Part shown: positions 56,038-64,000 of the stretch, piece by piece
Layout: each line of letters starts with the position of its first letter
Numbering within the stretch: position 1 is the stretch's first letter
Origin: Novosphingopyxis baekryungensis DSM 16222
GTDB taxonomy: Bacteria > Pseudomonadota > Alphaproteobacteria > Sphingomonadales > Sphingomonadaceae
Length of the DNA stretch: 64,000 bases
NCBI RefSeq assembly: GCF_000420305.1
Contig: NZ_ATUR01000004.1
Coordinates: 310,001-374,000 of the forward strand
Direction of reading: 5' to 3'
Made by a program: the position numbers and the translations under genes
The notes under the pieces: generated by a model
Seen by the model: only the letters and a program-made list of their open reading frames with translations
Told to the model about the DNA's origin: nothing
The model's database searches: none

Positions 56038-57755
56038 GCATGGCCGAGCGCGAGGCGCCTGCACAGGACGGCCGCGCGCTCATGGTGCGGGATGCCGGCC
56101 CGGCAGCGTCGCTTTCCGAACAGGTGGCCGAATTGTTCTACAAGCTGACCTGGCGCACACCGCTGCATAATATGCGCCTGACCGGCAAGCTGCCGCCGCG
56201 CCTGTTTGCCGTGCCGGACGATCCCTTGCCCGGCGATCCGGTGCGCGGCGAGGCGCTGCGCCATGGCCGCTTCCAGTTTCGCAGCTTGCAGGTGCCGTTC
56301 GGCAAGCTGGACGAAGAGCGCGAAAAGCTGCCGCCGGATTTCCAGAATTATATCCACCGCTTCGCCTGGCTGCGCGATCTGGCGGCGGTGGCCAACCGGG
56401 CGCAGGGCACCGAACTGGCCGAAAAGCTGATGGACCAGTGGCTGGACACGCATGGCATGAAAGTGACCGAGCCTGCCTGGCGCGCGGACAATTGCGCCTG
56501 GCGGTTTGTGAACTGGGCCGCCTACGCCCCCTATATCCTGTCGAGCGGCGATCTGATCTATCGCAGCCGCGTGCTCAATTCGGTCGCGCGCAATGCCCGC
56601 CATCTGGACAAGGCCGCCCAGCGTGCGCCCGAAGGCCGGCAACGGCTGGTGGCCTGGGCCGGGCTGGTGGCCGCCGCGCTGCTGATCCCCGACGGCAAGG
56701 CGCGCAAGGTGGTGGGCGAAGCCGGGCTGGAAAAAGCCATTGCCAGCGCCATCTTCCCCGACGGCGGCATCGTCTCGCGATCGCCGCTGGCTCTTGCCGA
56801 AGCGGTGCACATGCTGGGCCTGCTGCGGGACGCCTATGCCAAGCGCAAGGAGATGGTGCCCGCCTTCATCGATGCCGCATTGGAACGCGCGGTGCCGGCG
56901 CTGACCGGCCTGGCGCATGGCGATGGCGGCCTGGGCGCATGGCAGGGCGCAGGCGTGTTTCCGCCGGACGAATTGCAGGCACTGGTGGCCGGCAGCGGCG
57001 TGCGGGCACGCCCCGCCCGTCAGGCACGCGACTGGGGCTATCAGCGCGTATCGGCCAACAAATCCGTGCTGCTGCTGGATGCCGCGCCGCCGCCGCTGGC
57101 GCGGGAAAGCGCGGTGGGCTGCGCCTCCACGCTGGCGATGGAATTCAGCCATGGCGCGGATCGCATCATCATCAATTGCGGCGGCGCGGCGCTGGTCGGC
57201 AAGCATGTCCCGCAATCGCTGGCAACGGGCCTGCGCTCCACCGCCGCGCACAGCACGCTGTGCCTTGCGGACAGCAACAGCACCTCGATCCTGCCCGGCG
57301 GCAAGCTGGGCCGCGGCGTGGAGGAAGTGGAGCTGGACCGGCGCGAGGTGGAAAGAGCCACGCGTATCGAGGCCAGCCATGACGGCTATCAACGCGCCTT
57401 CGGCTTCGTCCACCGCCGCCTGCTCATGCTGCGCGACGATGGCATGGAGCTGCGCGGCGAGGATATGCTGCTGCCGGAAGGGCCACGCCGGAAGCGCGAT
57501 GGTGCCACCCCGTTCGTCCTGCGCTTCCATCTGGGCGACGGCGTCGAGGCGCAGGCGACCGAGAATGGCGCGGTGCTGCGTCTGCCCAGCGGCGGCATGT
57601 GGCAATTCCGCCTGACCGGCGGCGGACTTACGATCGAAGACAGTTTGTGGGTCGATGCCGATGGCCGGCCCCATCCGACAACGCAATTGGTGGTGGCCGG
57701 AGAGGCCGAAGCCGGGGGCAGCTCGACCGGCTGGCTCCTGAAACATATGGGATGA
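56034..57755 (+). CDS. Heparinase II/III-family protein
   Basis: This is a protein of 573 residues matching heparinase II/III-like lyases: an alpha-helical N-terminal part ([39 protein letters not shown]) and a beta-rich C-terminal part with [20 protein letters not shown] and [19 protein letters not shown] (candidate His). The family cleaves acidic polysaccharides; the substrate here is unknown and it has no signal peptide. Cytoplasmic location and a housekeeping operon are odd for a polysaccharide lyase. GTG 56034 overlaps the rpe stop; ATG 56040 is the other start. It ends four bases before purH. Confidence 0.85.
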   Translation: MSMAEREAPAQDGRALMVRDAGPAASLSEQVAELFYKLTWRTPLHNMRLTGKLPPRLFAVPDDPLPGDPVRGEALRHGRFQFRSLQVPFGKLDEEREKLPPDFQNYIHRFAWLRDLAAVANRAQGTELAEKLMDQWLDTHGMKVTEPAWRADNCAWRFVNWAAYAPYILSSGDLIYRSRVLNSVARNARHLDKAAQRAPEGRQRLVAWAGLVAAALLIPDGKARKVVGEAGLEKAIASAIFPDGGIVSRSPLALAEAVHMLGLLRDAYAKRKEMVPAFIDAALERAVPALTGLAHGDGGLGAWQGAGVFPPDELQALVAGSGVRARPARQARDWGYQRVSANKSVLLLDAAPPPLARESAVGCASTLAMEFSHGADRIIINCGGAALVGKHVPQSLATGLRSTAAHSTLCLADSNSTSILPGGKLGRGVEEVELDRREVERATRIEASHDGYQRAFGFVHRRLLMLRDDGMELRGEDMLLPEGPRRKRDGATPFVLRFHLGDGVEAQATENGAVLRLPSGGMWQFRLTGGGLTIEDSLWVDADGRPHPTTQLVVAGEAEAGGSSTGWLLKHMG

Positions 57756-57759
57756 TGCA

Positions 57760-59349
57760 ATGAAGCCGATTCAGATCAAGCGCGCACTGCTCAGCGTGTC
57801 CGACAAGGACGGGCTGGCCGAGTTGGGCCAGGCACTGGCCGCACGCGGTGTGGAACTGGTGTCCACCGGCGGCACCGCCAAGGCGCTGCGCGCGCAGGGG
57901 CTGACCGTGCGCGATATCTCCGAACTGACCGATTTTCCCGAGATGATGGACGGCCGGGTCAAGACGCTGCACCCCAAGGTGCATGGCGCGCTGCTGGCCG
58001 TGCGCGACAATCCCGAGCATCAGACCGCGCTGAAGACGCATGATATCGGGCCGATCGATCTCGTAGTCGTCAATCTCTATCCCTTCGCCGAAACGCTGGC
58101 CAAGGGCGCGGACCGGGACGAGATTATCGAGAATATCGATATCGGCGGGCCCAGCATGCTGCGCAGTTCCGCCAAGAACCATGCCTATGTCACCGTGGTG
58201 ACGGATCCCGCCGATTATGACGCGCTGCTGGCCGAGCTGGAGCAGCATGACGGTGCGGTGAGCCCGGACTTCCGCCGCGCCCAGGCGGCCAAGACCTTTG
58301 CCGCCACCGCCGCCTATGATGCGACCATCGCCAGCTGGTTCGCCTTTTCGGATCAGGGCGAACAGCTTCCATCCAGCCTTCTGTCGGGCGGGCGCAAGGC
58401 GGACGAACTGCGCTACGGAGAAAATCCGCATCAGCAGGCCGCGCTTTATATCCCGACCCAAATTGCGGCACGCGGCGTGGCGCAGGCCCGGCAGGTGCAG
58501 GGCAAGGCGCTGAGCTACAACAATCTCAACGACGCCGATGCCGCGCTGGAGCTGGTCAGCGAATTTCGCGATGGCCCGCCCACCGTGGTGATCGTGAAGC
58601 ATGCCAATCCCTGCGGCGTGGCCAGCGCGGACAGCGTGATCGACGCCTATCGCGCCGCGCTGGAATGCGACAGCGTATCGGCCTTCGGCGGCATCGTGGC
58701 GGTCAACCGCCCGCTCGACGGCCCCACGGCCGAGGCGATCACCGAGATTTTCACCGAAGTCGTCGCCGCGCCCGATGCGGATGATGCCGCCAAGGCCGTG
58801 TTCGCCAAAAAGAAGAACCTGCGCCTGCTGCTGACCGGCGATCTGGCCGATCCCACCCGCCACGGCCTGATGATGAAGAGCATCACCGGCGGCATGCTCG
58901 TGCAATCGCGCGACAATGGCCGGGTGACGCAAAGCGATCTGAAGACGGTGACCAAGCGCGCGCCGACCGATCAGGAGTTGCAGGACTGCCTGTTCGCCTG
59001 GACGGTGGCCAAGCACACCAAGTCCAACGCCATCGTCTATGCCAAAGACGGCGCGACCGCCGGTATCGGCGCAGGCCAGATGAACCGCCGCGACAGCGCC
59101 CGCATTGCCGCCGTGAAGGCGCGCGAAGCGGCAGAAACCTATGGCTGGGCAGAGGCGCGGACCCATGGTTCCGCCGTGGCATCGGACGCGTTCTTCCCCT
59201 TTGCCGACGGCCTGATGGCCGCCGTGGAAGCGGGCGCGACGGCGGTGATTCAGCCGGGCGGATCGATCCGCGACGACGAGGTGATCGCCGCAGCGGACGA
59301 AGCGGGCCTGGCGATGGTCTTCACCGGCATGCGCCACTTCCGCCATTAA
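57760..59349 (+). CDS. purH: Bifunctional AICAR transformylase/IMP cyclohydrolase
   Basis: This enzyme catalyses the last two steps of IMP synthesis. It has 529 residues, normal length. The N-terminal IMP cyclohydrolase domain starts [20 protein letters not shown], with [15 protein letters not shown] and [17 protein letters not shown]; the C-terminal transformylase domain shows [44 protein letters not shown] and [19 protein letters not shown] with RRDSA. All marker residues are present. It starts four bases after the heparinase-like gene, so the three genes rpe to purH are very likely one transcript. The second purine gene, purD, lies 43 kb away. Confidence 0.96.
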   Translation: MKPIQIKRALLSVSDKDGLAELGQALAARGVELVSTGGTAKALRAQGLTVRDISELTDFPEMMDGRVKTLHPKVHGALLAVRDNPEHQTALKTHDIGPIDLVVVNLYPFAETLAKGADRDEIIENIDIGGPSMLRSSAKNHAYVTVVTDPADYDALLAELEQHDGAVSPDFRRAQAAKTFAATAAYDATIASWFAFSDQGEQLPSSLLSGGRKADELRYGENPHQQAALYIPTQIAARGVAQARQVQGKALSYNNLNDADAALELVSEFRDGPPTVVIVKHANPCGVASADSVIDAYRAALECDSVSAFGGIVAVNRPLDGPTAEAITEIFTEVVAAPDADDAAKAVFAKKKNLRLLLTGDLADPTRHGLMMKSITGGMLVQSRDNGRVTQSDLKTVTKRAPTDQELQDCLFAWTVAKHTKSNAIVYAKDGATAGIGAGQMNRRDSARIAAVKAREAAETYGWAEARTHGSAVASDAFFPFADGLMAAVEAGATAVIQPGGSIRDDEVIAAADEAGLAMVFTGMRHFRH

Positions 59350-59476
59350 GGGCGCGCCGGACGGCATTTGCGGTCTGGATCGAGCGCCCCTGCCCGATAA
59401 CCGGCTGTTAACCATCCGTTAGAAGATTTCCTTCATTGCCTTGCCCGGAACCACAAGTGGCAGGGGAAGCGCCGAT

Positions 59477-61066
59477 ATGGCTATGCAGGACGAGCATGCG
59501 GGGGACGGCCCGGTCGATGTCGCCATCATCGGGGCGGGGCCGGCCGGGCTGACCGCGGCCTATCTGTTGTCCAAAAAGGGCTATAGCGTCACCGTTATCG
59601 AAAAGGACGAGACCTATGTCGGCGGCATCAGCCGCACGGTGGAGGTCGGCGGCTATCGCTTCGACATTGGCGGCCACCGCTTCTTTTCCAAATCGCAGGA
59701 AGTGGTCGATCTGTGGAACGAGATTCTGCCGGACGATTTCATCCAGCGCCCGCGCATGAGCCGCATCTATTATGAGGGCAAATTCTACAGCTATCCGCTG
59801 CGCGCGTTCGAGGCGCTGTGGAACCTGGGCATCTGGCGCTCCACCCTTTGCATGGCCAGCTATTTGCGCTGGAAGCTCCTGCCCAAAAAACAGGTCCGCA
59901 GCTTCGAGGATTGGGTGATCAACCAGTTCGGCCAGAAGCTGTATTCCATCTTCTTCAAGACCTATACCGAGAAAGTATGGGGCATGCCGTGCGATGAGAT
60001 GTCGGCGGACTGGGCGGCCCAGCGCATCAAGGGGCTAAGCCTTGGCGCGGCCGTCATCGACGGGCTGAAGCGGTCGCTCGGCCTCAACAAACTGAACGAC
60101 GGCAGCGCAGGCCAGGCCAAGACGCTGCTGGAAACCTTCCGCTATCCCCGCCTCGGCCCCGGCATGATGTGGGACGCGGCGCGCGATTTCGTGCTGTCCA
60201 AAGGCAATGCGGTGCGCATGGGCCACAAGCTCAAGCAGCTGGCGCAGGACAGCGACGGACAATGGCGCGTCACCGCCAGCACGTCCGATGGCGGCGAAGC
60301 GGTGATCCGCGCGCGCCATGTCATCAGCTCCGCGCCGATGCGCGAGCTGGCCGCCCGCATCCATCCACTGCCCGCCAGCAGCCTGAACGCCGCCGACCTG
60401 AAATATCGCGATTTCCTGACCGTGGCGCTGATGATCAAGTCCGACGATCTGTTCCCGGACAACTGGATCTATATCCACGACAGCAAGGTACAGGTCGGCC
60501 GCGTGCAGAATTTCCGCAGCTGGTCGCCCGAAATGGTGCCGGACGAAAACATCGCCTGTGTCGGCCTGGAATATTTCTGTTTCGAAGGCGACGGGCTATG
60601 GGCTTCGTCCGACGCGGATTTGATCGATCTGGCCAAGAAGGAGATGGCGATCCTCGGCCTGTGCCAGCCCGAAGACGTGGTTGGCGGCGCGGTGGTGCGG
60701 CAGGAAAAGGCCTATCCCGTCTATGATGACAGCTATGCTGACAATGTCGCCGCGATGCGCGCCGATCTGGAAGACCGCTTCCTGACGCTCCACATGGTGG
60801 GCCGCAACGGCATGCACCGCTACAATAACCAGGACCACGCCATGATGACGGCGATGCTGACGGTGGAGAATATCGAGGCCGGCGCACGCATCTACGACAT
60901 CTGGCAGGTCAATGAAGACGCCGAATATCATGAGGCGGGCAATGAGGGCGATCAGGCGCGCATCGCCGCCGATCGGCAGGCCGCCCTGGCCTCCGAACGC
61001 GATGTGCCCCGGCGGATCGCCAGCGAGAGCGAGGCCGCAGCCGACGCGGTCGACCGCGCCGCCTGA
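59477..61066 (+). CDS. FAD-dependent oxidoreductase, UDP-galactopyranose mutase-like
   Basis: This is a flavoprotein of 529 residues. The Rossmann start is [20 protein letters not shown], with [20 protein letters not shown] and FDIGGHRFF after it; a C-terminal [18 protein letters not shown] also fits FAD contact. The set recalls amine-oxidase-type and UDP-galactopyranose-mutase-like enzymes that sit in polysaccharide or lipid-sugar gene groups. Substrate is not settled. ATG 59477 follows AGGGGAAG; the earlier in-frame ATG 59441 lacks one. The acidic tail (ADAVDRAA) seems disordered. GtrA and a GT-C enzyme follow at once, which supports a sugar role. Confidence 0.82.
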   Translation: MAMQDEHAGDGPVDVAIIGAGPAGLTAAYLLSKKGYSVTVIEKDETYVGGISRTVEVGGYRFDIGGHRFFSKSQEVVDLWNEILPDDFIQRPRMSRIYYEGKFYSYPLRAFEALWNLGIWRSTLCMASYLRWKLLPKKQVRSFEDWVINQFGQKLYSIFFKTYTEKVWGMPCDEMSADWAAQRIKGLSLGAAVIDGLKRSLGLNKLNDGSAGQAKTLLETFRYPRLGPGMMWDAARDFVLSKGNAVRMGHKLKQLAQDSDGQWRVTASTSDGGEAVIRARHVISSAPMRELAARIHPLPASSLNAADLKYRDFLTVALMIKSDDLFPDNWIYIHDSKVQVGRVQNFRSWSPEMVPDENIACVGLEYFCFEGDGLWASSDADLIDLAKKEMAILGLCQPEDVVGGAVVRQEKAYPVYDDSYADNVAAMRADLEDRFLTLHMVGRNGMHRYNNQDHAMMTAMLTVENIEAGARIYDIWQVNEDAEYHEAGNEGDQARIAADRQAALASERDVPRRIASESEAAADAVDRAA

Positions 61067-61083
61067 CCAGGCAAGGTCGGACC

Positions 61084-61503
61084 GTGACGATGATCCTGCG
61101 TCTGGCCCAGGGCGGCCTCCGTCTGGGGCTGCGGCTGGTCTATCTGCGCTATATTCTGGCGAGTGTCGGCGCGCTGGCGATCGACATGGGCATGTTCCTG
61201 CTGTTTATGCGCGGCGGCATGGCGCCCATGCCGGCCTCGCTGATCGGCTATAGCGCCGGCATTGCCGTCCACTGGCTGCTGTCCAGCCGGGCGGTCTTCA
61301 CCGATGCCAAAGGCCGCGATGACGGCCATCGCCGCAAGATCCTGTTCCTGCTGTCCGCTTTGCTGGGCCTGGGGCTGACCGCGCTCATCGTGGGCGGGTT
61401 CGAACAGGCCGGGATCGATCCGCGCATCGGCAAGATCGTGGCCGTGGCGGTGAGTTTTCAGGCCGTCTGGCTGCTGCGGCGGCACATCGTCTTTACGCCA
61501 TGA
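61084..61503 (+). CDS. GtrA-family membrane protein
   Basis: This is a membrane protein of 139 residues with four helices. The family mark is LRYILASVGALAIDMGMFLL and FEQAGIDPRIGKIVAVAVSF with a W(L)LRRHIVF tail. GtrA proteins are thought to flip or help supply polyprenyl-phosphate-linked sugars for glycosyl transfer. GTG 61084 and ATG 61090 are both possible starts. Its TGA overlaps the ATG of the next gene by four bases. It sits between a flavoprotein and a GT-C-type enzyme. Confidence 0.9.
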   Translation: MTMILRLAQGGLRLGLRLVYLRYILASVGALAIDMGMFLLFMRGGMAPMPASLIGYSAGIAVHWLLSSRAVFTDAKGRDDGHRRKILFLLSALLGLGLTALIVGGFEQAGIDPRIGKIVAVAVSFQAVWLLRRHIVFTP

Positions 61504-63308
61504 CGCTGGCGATCGGGGGCAAAGCCCGGCACGCGGGCGATTATGCCATCATCCTGCTGTCGATGCTGGCGGTCAGCCTGTTCTATCTCTTCTATCAGCC
61601 CGACAGTTTCCGGGCGCTGGACTTCATCGACCCGGACGATGCGCTGCGCCTGGTCGAGGTGCGGGACTGGATGGGCGGGCAGAGCTGGTTCGACGTCAGC
61701 CAGCACCGCATCAACCCGCCAGCCGGTGGGCAGATGCACTGGTGGCGGCTGCTCGACGTGCCGATCGCCGCCTGCATCTGGTTGTTTGGCCTCTTCATCG
61801 CTCCGGCGCAGGCAGAGCATATCGCGCTGATCGTCTGGCCGCTGCTGCTTTATGGCCTGTTCCTGCTGATGCTGCGCGCTGTGCTGCAGCAGCTTGGTGG
61901 CCGGGCGCTGTGCTGGACGGGGTTGCTCATCCCGGTCACCATGATTTTCGTGACGCGGCAGTTCGCGCCGCTGCGGATCGACCATCATGGCTGGCAGATC
62001 GTCGCCGCGACCGCTTTGCTGGCGCTCGCTCTGGGCGCGCGCAGCGGCCCGAAAGGCGCGCTGGCCGGGCTGGTTATGGCCTTTTATCTGTCGATATCGC
62101 TGGAAGCGCTGCCCTATTTCCTGCTGTTCGGCGGGCTGTTCGCCTTCAGCTACTGGCGCGGCGCAGACGGCTGGCCCATGCTGCGCGGATTCCTTCTCGC
62201 CTGCACCTTTGCCACCGTGCTGTCCGTGCCCGCCTCGCGCGGATGGCAGGCCTTGACGGTGAGCTATTGCGACGGTCTGTCGGCACCCTATCTGGGCGCG
62301 CTGGTGGCCGGGTCCAGCGCCATGCTGCTCGCCGGGCGCATCATGGGTCATGCCAGCGCGGCACGGCGGCTGATCCTGCTGTCTGTCACGGGACTGGCGG
62401 CGCTGGCGGCGTTCCTGCTGGTGGCCCCGCAGTGCAGCCGCGGCCCCTTCGGCCAGCTCGATCCGCTGGTGCATGACTATTGGTATCTGAACGTGAAGGA
62501 GGGCCTGCCGCTGACGGCGCAGACCCTGGACATGGCGCTGTACAGCCTAATCCCGACCATTATCGGGCTGATCGGCAGCGCCCTTGCCTGGCGGTCCAGC
62601 CGCGGTGCCGCACGGGTTAACTGGTCGCGCCTGCTGACGCTCCAAATCGGGGCCGGGATCATATCCTGCCTGGTGATGCGCGCCATGTACGTGTCGCACG
62701 CCTTTGCCGTACCTGGCGTTGCCGTCACGCTGCTCATGATCTGGCATTGGGCCCGGCGGCTGGAACCCGCACCGTTGCGCATCCTTGCGTCGACCGCCGT
62801 CGTTCTGGCCCTGCCGCCAGTTCCCATGGCCGCGGTCGCCAAAATGCAGAGCGCACTGGCAGATGAGCCGACCGAGAAGACCGAAATGCGGGTGAGCGCC
62901 TGCTTCCGCAGCGCCAATATCGATCGGCTCAATGCCTTGCCCAAGGCCGTGCTGTTCGCACCGATCGACATCGGCCCATCGATTCTGACCGATACCGGAC
63001 ACAGCGTCATCGCCACCGGCCATCATCGCAATCAGGCCGAAATAAAGGCCGTCATGCAGGCCTTTATGGGAGACCCGGCGCTGGCGCGATCGGTCGTGAC
63101 GCAGAGCCGGGCCGATCTGCTGCTCTTCTGCCCCGATACGGCGGAGATGGATGTTTATATCAAGGTGGCCCCGAACGGGCTGGCCGCACGGCTGACCAAG
63201 GGCGACATACCGGCGTGGCTACGCCCGCTCCCCCACCACGGCGCAAGCCCGATCAGGCTGTACCGGATCGATCGCACCGCCCCGTCATTGCCGGGATCGG
63301 GCCGCTAA
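61500..63308 (+). CDS. GT-C-type membrane glycosyltransferase-like protein
   Basis: This is a protein of 602 residues with about twelve hydrophobic helices and a C-terminal soluble domain. The first loop holds DPDDALRLVEVRDWMGGQSW, the acidic double-Asp motif seen in GT-C enzymes that use polyprenyl-phosphate sugars, and the stretch QHRINPPAGGQMHWWRLLDV. A DHHGW motif lies near residue 160. The soluble end has a DIGPSILTDTGHSVIATGHH segment, which recurs in this family. The acceptor is unknown; a lipid A or capsule sugar is plausible. It overlaps GtrA by four bases and converges on msrB with an eight-base gap. Confidence 0.82.
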   Translation: MTLAIGGKARHAGDYAIILLSMLAVSLFYLFYQPDSFRALDFIDPDDALRLVEVRDWMGGQSWFDVSQHRINPPAGGQMHWWRLLDVPIAACIWLFGLFIAPAQAEHIALIVWPLLLYGLFLLMLRAVLQQLGGRALCWTGLLIPVTMIFVTRQFAPLRIDHHGWQIVAATALLALALGARSGPKGALAGLVMAFYLSISLEALPYFLLFGGLFAFSYWRGADGWPMLRGFLLACTFATVLSVPASRGWQALTVSYCDGLSAPYLGALVAGSSAMLLAGRIMGHASAARRLILLSVTGLAALAAFLLVAPQCSRGPFGQLDPLVHDYWYLNVKEGLPLTAQTLDMALYSLIPTIIGLIGSALAWRSSRGAARVNWSRLLTLQIGAGIISCLVMRAMYVSHAFAVPGVAVTLLMIWHWARRLEPAPLRILASTAVVLALPPVPMAAVAKMQSALADEPTEKTEMRVSACFRSANIDRLNALPKAVLFAPIDIGPSILTDTGHSVIATGHHRNQAEIKAVMQAFMGDPALARSVVTQSRADLLLFCPDTAEMDVYIKVAPNGLAARLTKGDIPAWLRPLPHHGASPIRLYRIDRTAPSLPGSGR

Positions 63309-63316
63309 CCCAGGGG

Positions 63317-63838
63317 TCAGGCGGGGACGAAGTCCATGGCCGCCCCGTTCATGCAATAGCGCTTGCCGGTCGGCTTGGGGCCGTCGTCAAAGACATGGCC
63401 CAGATGCCCGCCGCAGCGCGCGCAGCTGACTTCGGTACGGGTGAACCCCAGCTTGTTGTCCCGCGACGTCACCACGGCGCTTTTCAGCGGGGCATAGAAG
63501 CTGGGCCAGCCGGTGCCGCTTTCGAACTTGGTCTTGCTGCTGAACAGGCGATGGTCGCAACCTGCGCAGATGAAGGTGCCGGCGCGCTTTTCCTTGTTCA
63601 GCGGGCTGGAATAGGGCCGTTCGGTCCCGTCCTGCCGCAGGATATAATATTCCGGGGCGCTCAGCTGTTTCTTCCACTGCGCATCCGTCTTGGAGACCGG
63701 AAAGCTGCGCGCTTCGGCGGGCGCGGTGCCGCATCCGGCCATTACGATCATGGCGGTTCCGGCAAAGGCCAGGCCGCCCTTGGTCAGCAGGTCCCTGCGG
63801 CTGCTGTCGAAATGGGTGAATTTGGGATCATGGGTCAT
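63317..63838 (-). CDS. msrB: Exported peptide-methionine (R)-S-oxide reductase, probable Tat lipoprotein
   Basis: This is an MsrB-type enzyme of 173 residues that reduces methionine-R-sulfoxide in proteins. The N-terminus holds a twin-arginine SRRDLLTKGG motif and a hydrophobic stretch ending MAGC, so it looks like a Tat-exported lipoprotein rather than the usual cytoplasmic form. The enzyme core has zinc cysteines in CAGCDHRLF and CARCGGHLGHVF and the catalytic Cys in RYCMNGAAMDF near residue 161; ESGTGWPSFYAPL is typical. ATG 63838 (MTHDPKF) was preferred to an upstream in-frame start. Where its electrons would come from is not visible here. It would guard envelope proteins against oxidation. 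Confidence 0.92.
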   Translation of the reverse strand: MTHDPKFTHFDSSRRDLLTKGGLAFAGTAMIVMAGCGTAPAEARSFPVSKTDAQWKKQLSAPEYYILRQDGTERPYSSPLNKEKRAGTFICAGCDHRLFSSKTKFESGTGWPSFYAPLKSAVVTSRDNKLGFTRTEVSCARCGGHLGHVFDDGPKPTGKRYCMNGAAMDFVPA

Positions 63839-63978
63839 GGAAGGATTACGTCCGAAAAGGAGGGAAAGCTGCACCGCCGCCCGGTGAGGCGCGCGCGGCG
63901 CTGTGCGTAATTCCCGATATTTCAGGCTCTATAACCCAGGCGGTTGAAGCTGCGCTGAACCAGCAAAGCTGCTCAATA

Positions 63979-64000
63979 ATGGCTGAGTTCGACCTGCAGC
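63979..64000 (+). CDS. Possible start of a gene cut by the window end
   Basis: An ATG at 63979 opens a frame (MAEFDLQ...) that runs to the window end. A TATAAC-like box lies about 45 bases upstream, but -35 is weak and no ribosome site stands out. Too little is present for a call. Confidence 0.25.

Noticed and set aside
57628-59415. 595-codon open frame antisense to purH
   Set aside because: purH is clear on the plus strand; the antisense frame is compositionally typical of a shadow.

Overview
The window looks like a chromosomal segment of a sphingomonad (Sphingomonadaceae, Alphaproteobacteria). The base composition is GC-rich. It carries a complete PhyR/NepR/EcfG general stress response locus, the alphaproteobacterial small proteins DUF2093 and DUF1674 (SdhAF4-like), an rpe / heparinase-like / purH gene string, an Mla-type lipid transporter with a fused STAS-permease, and a large TonB-dependent receptor. 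I could not assign the genus.

Layout. Bases 1-2378 are the 3' part of clpB. From about 2.4 to 10.4 kb lies an accessory block that is visibly richer in AT than the rest. It holds a small secreted protein, a TPR-sulfotransferase, a TPR protein with a 2OG-Fe(II) oxygenase-like end, a TonB-dependent receptor and a second secreted protein. From 10.4 to 36 kb the content is mostly housekeeping: M23 lipoprotein, DUF2093, xseA, purD, an HhH membrane protein, a CNNM/CBS protein, an OmpA lipoprotein, a UbiH-type hydroxylase, ftsK, lolA, xthA, ribA, glnD, an acyl-CoA ligase, lgt, a MidA-type methyltransferase, the mla-like operon, a PLP sulfur-amino-acid enzyme and the start of the pgeF-pepN pair. From 36 to 48 kb come pepN, small metabolic genes, tRNA-Thr(GGT), two short GIY-YIG nuclease genes each beside palindromic repeats, aminopeptidase P, an oligopeptidase and thioesterases. 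From 48 to 52.6 kb is the stress-response locus: ecfG, a 50-residue membrane peptide, phyR, nepR, an HWE/HisKA_2-type kinase and topoisomerase IB. The rest holds an SdhAF4-like protein, htpX, rsmB, rpe, the heparinase-like gene, purH, a polyprenyl-linked sugar pathway (flavoprotein, GtrA, GT-C enzyme) and msrB.

How the genes work together. Envelope functions recur: LolA and Lgt for lipoproteins, the Mla-like transporter, FtsK, the OmpA lipoprotein, M23, MsrB and HtpX. In the stress locus, the PAS-HWE kinase would phosphorylate PhyR, which then binds NepR and frees EcfG. Possible EcfG-type promoters lie before phyR and topoisomerase IB.

The least explained parts are the receptor plus two TPR modifying enzymes, and the GIY-YIG cassette bracketed by a 28-bp inverted repeat. 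All calls come from reading the sequence; no database search was run.
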